Positions 37,624-46,108 of a stretch of 64,000 nucleotides of DNA are shown piece after piece; position 1 is the first letter of the stretch; every line of letters begins with the position of its first letter. The notes below the pieces were generated by a model. That model saw only the letters and a program-made list of their open reading frames with translations, was not told where the DNA came from and made no database searches. The translations under genes and the position numbers were made by a program. The DNA lies in the NCBI RefSeq assembly GCF_030145185.1, contig NZ_JAQYWB010000029.1, positions 1 through 64,000 of the forward strand. Direction: 5' to 3'. Source of the DNA: Desulfoluna sp. (lineage in GTDB: Bacteria; Desulfobacterota; Desulfobacteria; Desulfobacterales; Desulfolunaceae).

Positions 37624-38402
37624 ACGAACCGTTTATCGATATTGATTCACCGATTCACCGAACCTCTCCTGCCGTGAGGGTGGCCGTCGCCTTTTTACTT
37701 TCCCTGGTGACGGCGCTGGCAAAGACACCCGTCGTCCCCCTGGCTGCCCTGGTCTTGGGCGTTTTTTCGGTGCTTGTGGCTCGGCTTCCCTTAGGGGCTG
37801 TGGCCAAGCGTCTGCTCCCCCTCTGTTTTTTTCTGATTCTCCTTTGGGTGGTCCTTCCCTTCACCGGGGGAGGCCCGGTTCTCCACACCTTTGGCCCCTT
37901 GACCGTCAAGGCGGACGGCCTGAACCTTGCCCTTCTTATCAGCCTGAAAGCCTTTTCTATTTTGCTGGTGCTGATGGCTTTGGTTTCCACCCTGCACACC
38001 TTTGCCATGGGGCACGCCCTTTACGCCCTGGGCATGCCGGAAAAGCTGACCTTCCTCATCGTGATGAGCGCCCGTTATATTTCCGTAATTGAACGTGAAT
38101 ACCAGAAGTTGAGGAACGCAGCCCGGATGAGGGGGTTCCAGCCCGACACCTCCCTTCATTCGTATCGAACCTTTGCCCACCTTGCTGCCATGCTTCTGGT
38201 CCGTTCCCATCTGCGCGCCGGCCGTGTTTACAACGCCATGGTGCTGCGAGGTTTTGACGGCCGGTTTCGTCTGCTGACGGACTCCCGTCCCGAAGGGCTG
38301 CGGGGCTGTCTTCCCCAAACCGCCGTGATGGCCTTTTCCGTGGTTGTTCTTGTCGCCCTTGAGGTGGCGGTGCGCATGGGTTGGGGTCTGTTTAACTGCT
38401 AA
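37620..38402 (+). CDS. nikQ: Nickel ECF transporter T-component NikQ
   Basis: NikQ (CbiQ family) is the membrane coupling subunit that links NikM to the ATPase. It has 260 residues and about six membrane segments. The cytoplasmic coupling helices carry AARMRGF and the second Ala-Arg-Gly-like motif in VYNAMVLRGFDGRF. The start is a GTG overlapping the nikL stop (GTGA). nikO follows 22 bases after the stop. There are no odd features beyond the compact overlaps. Confidence 0.92.
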   Translation: MNEPFIDIDSPIHRTSPAVRVAVAFLLSLVTALAKTPVVPLAALVLGVFSVLVARLPLGAVAKRLLPLCFFLILLWVVLPFTGGGPVLHTFGPLTVKADGLNLALLISLKAFSILLVLMALVSTLHTFAMGHALYALGMPEKLTFLIVMSARYISVIEREYQKLRNAARMRGFQPDTSLHSYRTFAHLAAMLLVRSHLRAGRVYNAMVLRGFDGRFRLLTDSRPEGLRGCLPQTAVMAFSVVVLVALEVAVRMGWGLFNC

Positions 38403-38424
38403 ATGATCATTCAGGAGTGTGCGA

Positions 38425-39147
38425 ATGGATGGACCATTGATGACGCTGTCGGGGTTGACCTATACGTATCCCGGTGGCCGTGACCCGGTAATTGACGGGT
38501 TGGATTTCACCATTTCCGAAGGGGCGAGCCTTGGGCTCATTGCCCCCAACGGCAGTGGAAAAACGACCTTGTTTCATCTGATGATGGGGCTTTTAAAACC
38601 CCAGGCCGGTGTGTTGACGGCCTTTGGCAGGGAGGTGACCGGGGAGAAGGGGTTTCGAGAGGTGAGGCGTCGGGTGGGGTTTTTGTTTCAGGACGCCGAT
38701 GACCAGCTTTTCAGCCCGACGGTGATAGAGGATGTGGCCTTTGGCCCTCGGAATCTCGGGATGGGGCCTGAGGAGGCGCGGTCCAAGGCGAGGGCGGTGC
38801 TTTTAGAGTTGGGGCTTGCCGGTTACGAAGATCGGATTACCTTCCGGCTTTCCGGTGGGGAGAAACGGATGGTGGCCCTGGCCACGGTGCTTGCCATGGA
38901 CCCGGATCTGCTTCTCCTGGACGAGCCCACCACGGGGTTGGATCATGAAACCTTTAAGCGGCTGGTGGCTGTGCTTCAAGCCTCCAAGGTGGCGCGCGTG
39001 GTGATCTCCCACGATTTTGATTTTCTGGAGAAGGTGGCGGATTCCATGTGCAGCCTGGTGCGGGGAAAAATCGTCATGGATGAGGGGCTTCATCTGCATC
39101 GGCATGCTCATGTGCATCGTCACGGGGATAATCCTCATTATCACTGA
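38425..39147 (+). CDS. nikO: Nickel ECF transporter ATPase NikO with His-rich tail
   Basis: NikO (CbiO family) is the ABC ATPase, 240 residues. Walker A is APNGSGKTTLFH, the signature RLSGGEKRMVALA, Walker B LLLLDEPTTGLDH, and the switch His is in RVVISHDFDFL. The last 20 residues (HLHRHAHVHRHGDNPHYH) are histidine-rich and may store or sense nickel. The start at 38425 has AGGAG 7 bases upstream. The last 74 bases overlap the convergent glycosyltransferase-like gene, so the His-rich tail is encoded opposite that gene's C-terminus. Confidence 0.93.
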   Translation: MDGPLMTLSGLTYTYPGGRDPVIDGLDFTISEGASLGLIAPNGSGKTTLFHLMMGLLKPQAGVLTAFGREVTGEKGFREVRRRVGFLFQDADDQLFSPTVIEDVAFGPRNLGMGPEEARSKARAVLLELGLAGYEDRITFRLSGGEKRMVALATVLAMDPDLLLLDEPTTGLDHETFKRLVAVLQASKVARVVISHDFDFLEKVADSMCSLVRGKIVMDEGLHLHRHAHVHRHGDNPHYH

Positions 39148-39793
39148 GGATGCGGGCGGCTTTCCGGAAGAGCGCGGGGCAGTCGTCCCTGCTCTCCTGG
39201 CGCCTGGCAAAGGCCAGGAAATCATCCGGGGTGTCGATGTCCTGCCAGCCAGCCAGACATCGAAGGCTGATATTGTGGGCCTTTGCCCGTTTGATTGTCT
39301 CGGCCATGACCGAGTGATGGCTCCATCGCATTCCTTCAAAAAGGGGGGTGAGAAGGGCTCCTTTCCGCGCTCCCACCAGGCAGTATCCTCCATCGGAAAC
39401 CGGCACAAACACCGTGTCAAAGGTTGTCAAAGCCTGAAAGGCTTCATCAATCAGGCCCACGGGAAGGTCGGGGATATCCCCCCCTATGATGACGGCTTTG
39501 GCGTGCCCTTCTGAAAAGGCATCGGTCAGGGCATTTTCCATCCGTTTGCCCACGTCCCCCCCCCGTTGGGGGCGCATCTCATGGCTTTCTGAAAGCCACT
39601 CTTTGATCACATTCTTCTTCTTTTCAGGGCTGTAGGCAATGCGCAGCGGCGCGAAGGCGTCCAGGCGGGCCAGGGTGGTTTCCACAAAACATCGGTAGAG
39701 GGACAGGGTCATCGCCTTTCCGAAGGCGGGGACCAGGCGCGTTTTGACCCGGCCGTACTCCGGGGCTTTGATAAAGAGAATCACGAGGGGCAT
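39074..39793 (-). CDS. TIGR04282/DUF2064 family glycosyltransferase-like protein
   Basis: This 239-residue protein belongs to the DUF2064 family, resembling nucleotidyl- and glycosyl-transferases and often annotated as arsenosugar biosynthesis-type. Its N-terminus has FIKAPEYGRVKTRL, and the core has GGDIPDLPVGLIDEAF and PVSDGGYCLVGAR, with the GWQDIDTPDDFLAFA block typical of the family. The C-terminal 24 residues (DNEDYPRDDAHEHADADE) are read opposite the nikO His-tail codons and are probably not conserved. Its substrate is unknown. It is convergent with nikO. Confidence 0.85.
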   Translation of the reverse strand: MPLVILFIKAPEYGRVKTRLVPAFGKAMTLSLYRCFVETTLARLDAFAPLRIAYSPEKKKNVIKEWLSESHEMRPQRGGDVGKRMENALTDAFSEGHAKAVIIGGDIPDLPVGLIDEAFQALTTFDTVFVPVSDGGYCLVGARKGALLTPLFEGMRWSHHSVMAETIKRAKAHNISLRCLAGWQDIDTPDDFLAFARRQESRDDCPALFRKAARILSDNEDYPRDDAHEHADADEAPHP

Positions 39794-39941
39794 GGACCTC
39801 TCCCATGGGGTTTAAAACGAAGGGTTTTTTCACCACCTACTGTGGGACTGGCCTTTGGTATAACTGGATTATCTTACCGGGCAAGCGGGGTCTCTGTCCA
39901 CCTTTCTTCTTGCATTTGAGGGGCTATGGGCTTCATAATGA

Positions 39942-40124
39942 ATGTTTATGAAGCCAACCACTCATAATGATGATGAGACCCTTTGTTACTGTTTTGGGTT
40001 CACCCGCAAGGAGATTGTGGATGACCTGAAGCAGCATGGTACCTCTACCCTTCTGACGAACATTACCCATGCCAAGCGTGCCGGTGAGTGCCGGTGTATG
40101 GAGACCCACCCGGAGAGGCGCTGA
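39942..40124 (+). CDS. Small CxC...CxC iron-sulfur-like protein
   Basis: This 60-residue protein has CYCFGFTRKEIVDDLKQHG near its start and ECRCMETHPE near its end. The spacing CxC-x(about 33)-CxC resembles the BFD-like/CopZ-type [2Fe-2S] fold. It is small but complete, with no signal or membrane part. An ATG at 39948 is an alternative start. No strong ribosome site was seen. It precedes the DHH phosphoesterase by 86 bases. The domain call rests on cysteine spacing and helix pattern. Confidence 0.65.
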   Translation: MFMKPTTHNDDETLCYCFGFTRKEIVDDLKQHGTSTLLTNITHAKRAGECRCMETHPERR

Positions 40125-40210
40125 TGCGTCGGAGACATTCGCCGGGCGGTGAAATCGGAACTTTTGAAGGCAACCCAAAAAGCAGACCGCTGATATCTGA
40201 AAAGTGATCC

Positions 40211-41191
40211 ATGAGTGAATTAACCAAAGAAAGAGTGACCGCCATGCTCTCTCGATTTAACCGAGATGACCAGGTGATGATTCTCATCAACGCGGACCCC
40301 GACGCCATTGCCAGTGCTGTGGCCGTTAAACGACTCCTCTGGAGGCGGGTCAACCATGTGGTGATCGCCTCGATTAACGTGATCAAGCGTCCGGACAATC
40401 TGGCCATGGTGCGGTACCTTAAGGCAGATATCAAGCCCTGTTCCCACGCGTTGATGCAAGGGGCGACTCGGTTTGTGCTGGTGGATTCTCAGCCCCATCA
40501 TTCAGAGGTGTTTGAAAAAATCACCTTTGACGTGGTGATCGATCATCACCCCGATGGGGGCCGCCGGGATGGGTTTACCGATATCCGTCCCGAGTATGGG
40601 GCCACCGCCACCATGATGACCGAATACCTCCGGGGCGCCCACATCAAGCCCTCTGTCCGTCTGGCCACGGGTTTGCTCTACGGCATCAAGACCGATACCA
40701 ATAATTTTCAGAGAAAGACCCAGGTGGAGGATGTCAGGGCGTTTCAATACCTTCATCGACTCTGTAACGTGCATATGCTGCAGAAGGTGGAGCAGGCGGA
40801 ACTCAAACCCAGTTTTCTCAAATATTTTCAGCGGGCCCTTAAAATTCGGCAAATCAGGCGAAGCCGGATTTACGCGCATGTCGGCACGGTGCCCACCCCG
40901 GATGTTCTGGTGCTCATCGCCGATTTTTTTATGAAGGTCGATGCCGTCAGCTGGAGCATTGTCTCGGGGATTTATGGGAAAAAGCTGGTGGTGATTTTCA
41001 GAAATGACGGGGTGAGAAAAAACGCAGGGCGCCTGGCCGAGAAAAGTTTTGGTGGGTTTGGAAGCGCGGGCGGGCATAAGGATATGGCTCGGGCTGAGAT
41101 GGTGGTGGCGGAGTGCGGGATTGATGCCGTCAGCCAGGATGATGTCAAGATGCAACGATGGATTATCGGGCAGATCGAGAAACGAGGATAA
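40211..41191 (+). CDS. DHH-family phosphoesterase (NrnA-like)
   Basis: This 326-residue protein is a DHH/DHHA1 phosphoesterase resembling bacterial NrnA nanoRNase/pAp phosphatase. The N-terminal motif is NADPDAIASAVA (Asn where many members have His). DSQPHH and the defining DHHP (VVIDHHPDGG) follow. The DHHA1 end has the GSAGGHKDMARAEM signature. Whether it degrades oligoribonucleotides or cyclic dinucleotide products is open. Its stop overlaps the apbE start (TAATG), so the two are translationally coupled. Confidence 0.88.
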   Translation: MSELTKERVTAMLSRFNRDDQVMILINADPDAIASAVAVKRLLWRRVNHVVIASINVIKRPDNLAMVRYLKADIKPCSHALMQGATRFVLVDSQPHHSEVFEKITFDVVIDHHPDGGRRDGFTDIRPEYGATATMMTEYLRGAHIKPSVRLATGLLYGIKTDTNNFQRKTQVEDVRAFQYLHRLCNVHMLQKVEQAELKPSFLKYFQRALKIRQIRRSRIYAHVGTVPTPDVLVLIADFFMKVDAVSWSIVSGIYGKKLVVIFRNDGVRKNAGRLAEKSFGGFGSAGGHKDMARAEMVVAECGIDAVSQDDVKMQRWIIGQIEKRG

Positions 41192-42270
41192 TGGACACAC
41201 AGACAAAACAGGCAAGGGGAAAAATCAGCCGAAATCGGCTGTTGGTGATTATCATGGTGCTTTTCAGCCTCTTGGCGCTGGTGGTGGCCGCCGGGGTGAC
41301 CACAGGGTTTCGAGCGAAGCAGGAGGTGGTCCTTACCGGAAGGACCATGGGCACCACCTATCACATCAAGGCGGTGGTCTCCGGTAAAATGTCCTCGGAC
41401 ATCTTGGCCCAAGCTGTGACCCGTCGCCTTGCAGAGATCAATCGCAGCATGTCCGTTTATGATCCAGAGAGTGAGATTTCCCGTTTTAACCGTGCAGAAC
41501 AGGGCGAATCGGTCTCTGTCTCCTCGGATTTGTTGACGGTCTTTTCCGTGGGTTCGCGGATCTATGCCCTGACCGATGGCTCCTGGGATGCCACCGTGGG
41601 GCCATTGGTCAATCTCTGGGGGTTTGGCCCGGCGAAGGCTGCAGAGCGTTTGCCGGAGGATGCCGAGGTGGCACAGGCCCTTGCCCGCGTGGGGTTCGGA
41701 GCCATCTCCCGGCAGGGTGAGACGAGGCTGGTGAAGAACCAGGCCGGTCTCTATCTTGACTTCGGGTCCATTGCCAAGGGGTACGGTGTGGATGCCGTGG
41801 CGAGGCTTCTCCGTGAAAAAAAGATTCACCACTTCCTGGTGGAAATCGGCGGTGAGGTCTACGGTGAAGGCCTCCGCATGGATGGCACCCCCTGGCGGGT
41901 AGGGATCAACACCCCCGAGCGGGGGGCGATGGTGGGGGATCTGTTCCAGGTTCGCCCCCTGAAAGGCCAGGCCCTGGCCACGAGCGGCGATTACCGTAAT
42001 TATCGTGAGGTGGATGGGCGCATCTGGACCCATGTCATCAATCCCCGCACCGGCCGTCCCGTTGACAACGGGGTGACCAGCGCCTCGGTTCTGGCTGGGT
42101 CCGCTGTCTTTGCCGATGGTCTGGCAACGGCCCTTATGGTGATGGGACCGGAGAAAGGGCTTCCCCTGGTCAACCGGCTTGACGGGGTGGAGTGCCTGCT
42201 GGTGGTCCGAAAACCCGGGGGCGATCTTCAGGTGTTCGCCTCGGATGCCTGGGTGGTTCCCTCCGAATAG
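41191..42270 (+). CDS. apbE: FAD:protein FMN transferase ApbE
   Basis: ApbE covalently attaches FMN to threonines of proteins such as NqrB and NqrC. The 359-residue protein has an N-terminal signal or anchor (LLVIIMVLFSLLALVVAAGV) and the ApbE core: GRTMGTTYHIK near residue 50, YDPESEISRFN, DFGSIAKGYGVDAVA, and the closing HVINPRTGRPVDNGV. The start at 41191 overlaps the stop of the DHH gene. It lies about 600 bases upstream of nqrABCDEF, whose NqrB (TGATPLS) and NqrC (SGATLT) carry the target threonines, so modification of Nqr is the likely job. Confidence 0.94.
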   Translation: MDTQTKQARGKISRNRLLVIIMVLFSLLALVVAAGVTTGFRAKQEVVLTGRTMGTTYHIKAVVSGKMSSDILAQAVTRRLAEINRSMSVYDPESEISRFNRAEQGESVSVSSDLLTVFSVGSRIYALTDGSWDATVGPLVNLWGFGPAKAAERLPEDAEVAQALARVGFGAISRQGETRLVKNQAGLYLDFGSIAKGYGVDAVARLLREKKIHHFLVEIGGEVYGEGLRMDGTPWRVGINTPERGAMVGDLFQVRPLKGQALATSGDYRNYREVDGRIWTHVINPRTGRPVDNGVTSASVLAGSAVFADGLATALMVMGPEKGLPLVNRLDGVECLLVVRKPGGDLQVFASDAWVVPSE

Positions 42271-42476
42271 CGGCAGGCAGCGAGGCCGTGTGTTGTTTTT
42301 ATTTGAAAATGAGCCGGGGAAAATGATTTTACTTCGTTCCCTGGTTCCTGACCCTTTGGTTGACACAATGTTTTTGTCTGGTGTACCATGACCGACATGG
42401 TGCCAGGTCATACCAACGAGTGGATGACTGTTTTATCTCATCATTTGGTTCCTTCTGATTCCCCTCTGGCCGCACT

Positions 42477-42641
42477 TAGCCCGGATATTTCATGAGAAAA
42501 CAATCAGGACTAAGGAATAATCTGTAATTACAGATCTTTGTGGTAATATTTTCAGTCGTTTCAAAAATTCAAAATGTAATTCACCGTTTTCTGCTCGCTT
42601 TTCTCATCCTTCGTGCAAGCCGAGTGAAATATCCGGGTTAG
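42477..42641. repeat. Family-1 repeat, complete copy with inverted ends
   Basis: Both ends are intact. The left end is TAGCCCGGATATTTCAT and the right end GTGAAATATCCGGGTTA, a near-perfect inverted pair of 17 bases. The interior is AT-rich with the shared TTTTCTCATCCTTCGTGC block before the right end and GAGAAAACAATCAGGAC after the left. No coding capacity is seen in 165 bases, as in a miniature inverted-repeat element. It lies between apbE and nqrA. Confidence 0.82.
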
Positions 42642-42664
42642 AGCCCCGTCATACGATGTTTCTT

Positions 42665-42730
42665 AGACGATAAGCGTGCAGGAATAAATACGTATAACTT
42701 ATCCTGCGACCCATCAGAGTCGTATCGTCT
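42665..42730. promoter_or_regulatory. Nested inverted repeats upstream of nqrA
   Basis: AGACGATA (42665-42672) pairs with TATCGTCT (42723-42730). Inside, GCAGGAATAA pairs with TTATCCTGC allowing one bulge, around ACGTAT. The region lies 165 bases before nqrA. It could be an operator pair or a leader RNA structure; no known family was recognised. Confidence 0.45.
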
Positions 42731-42894
42731 ACCGTATTAACAGCATACGCCACATGTGCCCAACAGGTTTCTTCTGATCATTTATGCGCGCATGCTTATC
42801 CCCTTTTCCAGACGTTTATTCATGCCTTTAATCAAGGCGTCTTTCGGGACAGAACCCTCTGAAGACGCTCATGTTCCCGAAAGGTGTGTTTCAG

Positions 42895-44232
42895 ATGATC
42901 AAAACCTTGACGGTCAAAAATGGATTTTTTCTCACCACCTCCGGGCAGGTGGCGGAGCGTGTGCGAAAGGCATCCGCCCCGTCCATGGTGGCGTTGATGC
43001 CGGGATGGATTCCCCATGTGAAGCCTCGTCTTCTGGTGAAGGAGGGCGATGCGATTAAGGGCGGAGCCCCCTTGTTTGAAGACAAACGAAACCCTGTCGT
43101 GGTCTATCCGAGTCCAGGGGGCGGGGTGGTGAAGCGCATTGTTTTCGGTCCGAGACGCCGCATCGACGAGGTGGTGATTGCCCTTGATGAGACCGAAGGC
43201 TGGGAACGATTTGAGCCCATCTCTCCCCACCGAATTGCCCATACATCCACAGATACCCTGCGTCATATGCTGCTCAAGGGAGGCGCCTGGCCTCTGATTC
43301 GGGCCTTGCCTTTTCGGGATCATCCCGAGCCCTCCAGTCGGCCCGTTCATATTATTGTTACCCTGGGGTGGGCCGGAGGCCATCTTGCCCGTCCCTCCCT
43401 TGCCTTGAAAGGAGAGGAGGCGGCCTTTCAGGCCGGCCTCGCCATCTTACGCCAGTTCTGTCCTTCAGTGTCTGTGATCGCCCCCTCTGACACCGGGGTG
43501 CTTCCAGAGTCCATTTTGCATTCCGTCACCGCACGCATCCAGGGCGGCTACCCCGCCGGTGACCCCGGTCATTATCTCTATCGCATCCGCAAAGAGGCCG
43601 CTGAGAATCACAGCTGGTATATCGATGCCCAGGATCTGGTCGCCCTTGCCCGGTTTGTCACCGAAGGGTGTTTTTATCCGAAACGGGTCTATGCGGTGGG
43701 GGGCAATGCGTCCACGGTTTGTGAGCATGTCTCTTCCCGCGTCGGCGCGCCGGTGGCCACGCTGGACCCTTCCGGGGCACGTCGGCGCCAGATCGGCGGG
43801 TCTCCCTTTGCCGGACTTTTTCTTCCCGCGACAGGCTTCATGAACTTTTTCGATAAGGGGTTGACCCTCTTACCCGTGGGTGATGAGGAGGACTTTTTCG
43901 GGTTTCTTCGGGCGGGATACACCCGGCCGAGCCTTTCCCGTACCTTCCTTTCCGTTTTCAACAAACGACCGTTGGACCTGGATTGCGGAATGCATGGGGA
44001 GGAGCGGCCCTGCATCAACTGCAGCCGATGTGCCGAGGTCTGTCCTGTCGGAATTCTCCCCCAGTACACCATGAAGTCTATGGCGGCAGGAGAGGTGGAG
44101 GAGGCTTTGTCACACGGCCTGTTGGATTGCATTGAGTGTGGCCTTTGCGCCTATGTCTGCCCGTCGAAAATTGAATTGCTTGATCTCTTGAAAACCGCCA
44201 AGACCCAGTATCGGAAGGAGCGCGACGGATAG
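42895..44232 (+). CDS. nqrA: Na+-translocating NADH:quinone oxidoreductase subunit A with cluster tail
   Basis: NqrA is a peripheral subunit of Na+-Nqr, 445 residues here. The N-terminus MIKTLTVKNGFFLTTSGQV, the KPRLLVKEGDAIKGGAPLFE block, NPVVVYPSPGGGVVK and the SRPVHIIVTLGW stretch identify NqrA rather than RnfC. Unusually the C-terminus carries two complete ferredoxin-type motifs, CINCSRCAEVCP and CIECGLCAYVCP, as in RnfC; Vibrio-type NqrA keeps only a vestige. I use the ATG at 42895 because it aligns with the family start; 42871 is also in frame. The stop is 1 base before nqrB. It opens the six-gene nqr operon. Confidence 0.93.
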   Translation: MIKTLTVKNGFFLTTSGQVAERVRKASAPSMVALMPGWIPHVKPRLLVKEGDAIKGGAPLFEDKRNPVVVYPSPGGGVVKRIVFGPRRRIDEVVIALDETEGWERFEPISPHRIAHTSTDTLRHMLLKGGAWPLIRALPFRDHPEPSSRPVHIIVTLGWAGGHLARPSLALKGEEAAFQAGLAILRQFCPSVSVIAPSDTGVLPESILHSVTARIQGGYPAGDPGHYLYRIRKEAAENHSWYIDAQDLVALARFVTEGCFYPKRVYAVGGNASTVCEHVSSRVGAPVATLDPSGARRRQIGGSPFAGLFLPATGFMNFFDKGLTLLPVGDEEDFFGFLRAGYTRPSLSRTFLSVFNKRPLDLDCGMHGEERPCINCSRCAEVCPVGILPQYTMKSMAAGEVEEALSHGLLDCIECGLCAYVCPSKIELLDLLKTAKTQYRKERDG

Positions 44233-44233
44233 A

Positions 44234-45397
44234 ATGAAAAATGTGAAGCAGGCCTTGGATCGACTGGAGATTTATTTTCATAAGGGGGCGAAACTCGAAC
44301 GGTTTCACCCCCTTTACGAAGCCACCCGGACCATTTTTTTTGTTCCGGGGGAGGCCACCGTGTGCATGCCGGCGCTACGGGACAGCCTTGATTTGAAACG
44401 GTTCATGTCCCTGGTGATCCTGGCCCTGATTCCCCAGACCCTTTTCGGCATGGTCAACGTGGGCACCATGGCCCTGATGGCCGAAGGGGGGGCCGTCTCT
44501 TGGGGCCATGCCCTCTATCGGGGCGTCGAGGTCTTTCTTCCCATGCTGGTGGTCTCCTACGGGGTGGGGCTTGCCTGGGAAGGGCTTTTTGCCGTGGTGA
44601 GGGGGCATAAGATCAGCGAAGGCTTTCTCGTCACCGGCCTTCTCTTCCCCCTGACCTTGCCGCCTACGGTTCCCCTCTGGCAGGTGGCGGCGGGGATCTC
44701 TTTCGGGGTGGTGGTGGGCAAGGAGGTCTTTGGCGGGACCGGACGTAATATCCTGAATCCGGCCCTCACCGCACGGGCCTTTCTCTTCTTCTCCTATCCC
44801 ATCTCCATGAGTGGCGACTCGGTGTGGATCGCGACACGGGCCGTGGATGCCGTCACGGGTGCCACCCCCCTTTCTCTCACCTTAGGTGCCCGGGGGGATA
44901 TGGTGCCTGAGGCCATGATCAGGCATGGGTATACATTCTGGAACGTGTTTTCCGGCGGGATCCCGGGAAGTGTCGGGGAAACCTCGGCCCTTCTCTGCAT
45001 GGTCAGCGCGGTGTTTCTCTGCGTGGTGGGGGTGGCGAGTTTTCGCATCATCGTGGGAGGGGTTATCGGGGCGCTCGTCATGGGCTTTGCCGCGGCGCTT
45101 GTCTCCACCGAGCTTTCCCCCTGGCACTGGATCAATCCCTGGCATCATCTCATCATGGGGGGCTTTGCCTTTGGCATCACCTTTATGGCCACGGATCCGG
45201 TGTCGGCACCCGGTACCAACGGCGCCCGGTGGGTCTACGGTTTTTTTATCGGCGTGCTGACGGTGATTGTCCGGGTTTACAATACGGCCTATGCCGAAGG
45301 GGTGATGCTGGCGATTCTTTTTATGAACCTTTTTTCTCCCATGCTGGAGATCATCGAAATTAAACTCCGGACAGGAAAACGGGTGCCCAATGTCTGA
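44234..45397 (+). CDS. nqrB: Na+-Nqr subunit B
   Basis: NqrB is the membrane subunit with a covalent FMN and riboflavin, 387 residues and about ten hydrophobic helices. FMN attaches through a phosphoester to the threonine in the TGATPLS motif (DAVTGATPLSLT) near residue 216, which ApbE modifies. The KRFMSLVILALIP segment and the GKEVFGGTGRNILNP block are typical. It starts 1 base after the nqrA stop and overlaps nqrC by 8 bases, so translation is coupled. It forms the sodium-pumping core with NqrD and NqrE. Confidence 0.95.
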   Translation: MKNVKQALDRLEIYFHKGAKLERFHPLYEATRTIFFVPGEATVCMPALRDSLDLKRFMSLVILALIPQTLFGMVNVGTMALMAEGGAVSWGHALYRGVEVFLPMLVVSYGVGLAWEGLFAVVRGHKISEGFLVTGLLFPLTLPPTVPLWQVAAGISFGVVVGKEVFGGTGRNILNPALTARAFLFFSYPISMSGDSVWIATRAVDAVTGATPLSLTLGARGDMVPEAMIRHGYTFWNVFSGGIPGSVGETSALLCMVSAVFLCVVGVASFRIIVGGVIGALVMGFAAALVSTELSPWHWINPWHHLIMGGFAFGITFMATDPVSAPGTNGARWVYGFFIGVLTVIVRVYNTAYAEGVMLAILFMNLFSPMLEIIEIKLRTGKRVPNV

Positions 45398-46106
45398 AAC
45401 GAGAAAGGCCCTTACCTTTGCAATCCTTGTCGCCTTTATCTGTTGCCTTTGTATCACGCTGGCTTCCACGGGCTTGAAAGCCAGGCAACAGAAGAACATG
45501 CGCTTGGATCGCCAGAAGAACATTCTCAAGGCGGCCGCCATTGGCTATGACGCCAAAAAGGTCTCAGAGGTTGAGATTAAGGCCCTTTTTGATCAACACA
45601 TCCTCCAGGTCTGGGCGGGGATGGACGGGGTGCTTCACCCGAAGCCTTTGGGGGCGGATGTCTCCTATCTCCCCCTCTATTTGACATTGAACGGGGGGCA
45701 GATCGTCTCCTACATTCTGCCAGTGGACTCCCGGGGCCTGTGGGGGCGCATTAAAGGCTACCTGGCCATTGACGCCGATGGGATCACCATCAAAGGGTTT
45801 ACCGTTTATTCCCATCAGGAGACCCCCGGATTGGGGGGCGAAATCGAGAGCGAGTGGTTTCAGAAAAATTTTACGGGTAAGAAAATCGTGGGCAAATCGG
45901 GTGAATTTGTCTCGATAAGAATAGCCAAGGGAAAGGCTCTGGGCGATCTGGACAACGTGGTGGATGGAATCAGCGGAGCCACGTTGACCGGAAAGTACCT
46001 CAGCCAGGGGTTGGCTGCCAATCTCGAGACGTATGAAAGTCTCTCCCTGCGGTTTCGCCAGAACCTCATCAAAAAACATGTGGAAAATCTGAAAGATCTG
46101 GAGTGA
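45390..46106 (+). CDS. nqrC: Na+-Nqr subunit C
   Basis: NqrC is a periplasmically oriented subunit anchored by an N-terminal helix ([19 protein letters not shown]), 238 residues. The flavinylation motif SGATLT lies in [14 protein letters not shown], with the family's [13 protein letters not shown] and [13 protein letters not shown] blocks before it. It overlaps nqrB by 8 bases and is followed by nqrD whose ATG lies 2 bases after its TGA. The complex passes electrons from NqrF through NqrC and NqrB to quinone. Confidence 0.95.
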   Translation: MSETRKALTFAILVAFICCLCITLASTGLKARQQKNMRLDRQKNILKAAAIGYDAKKVSEVEIKALFDQHILQVWAGMDGVLHPKPLGADVSYLPLYLTLNGGQIVSYILPVDSRGLWGRIKGYLAIDADGITIKGFTVYSHQETPGLGGEIESEWFQKNFTGKKIVGKSGEFVSIRIAKGKALGDLDNVVDGISGATLTGKYLSQGLAANLETYESLSLRFRQNLIKKHVENLKDLE

Positions 46107-46108
46107 TC

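Noticed and set aside
40972-42411. Long minus-strand open frame of 479 codons opposite apbE
   Set aside because: It lies antisense to the DHH and apbE genes, is rich in His, Gly and Pro as expected from reverse reading of GC-rich codons, and shows no motif or ribosome site.
42895-44232. Calling the first gene of the sodium pump RnfC
   Set aside because: The two ferredoxin motifs resemble RnfC, but the rest of the protein matches NqrA, and the next five genes are nqrB to nqrF with NqrF-type NADH domains.
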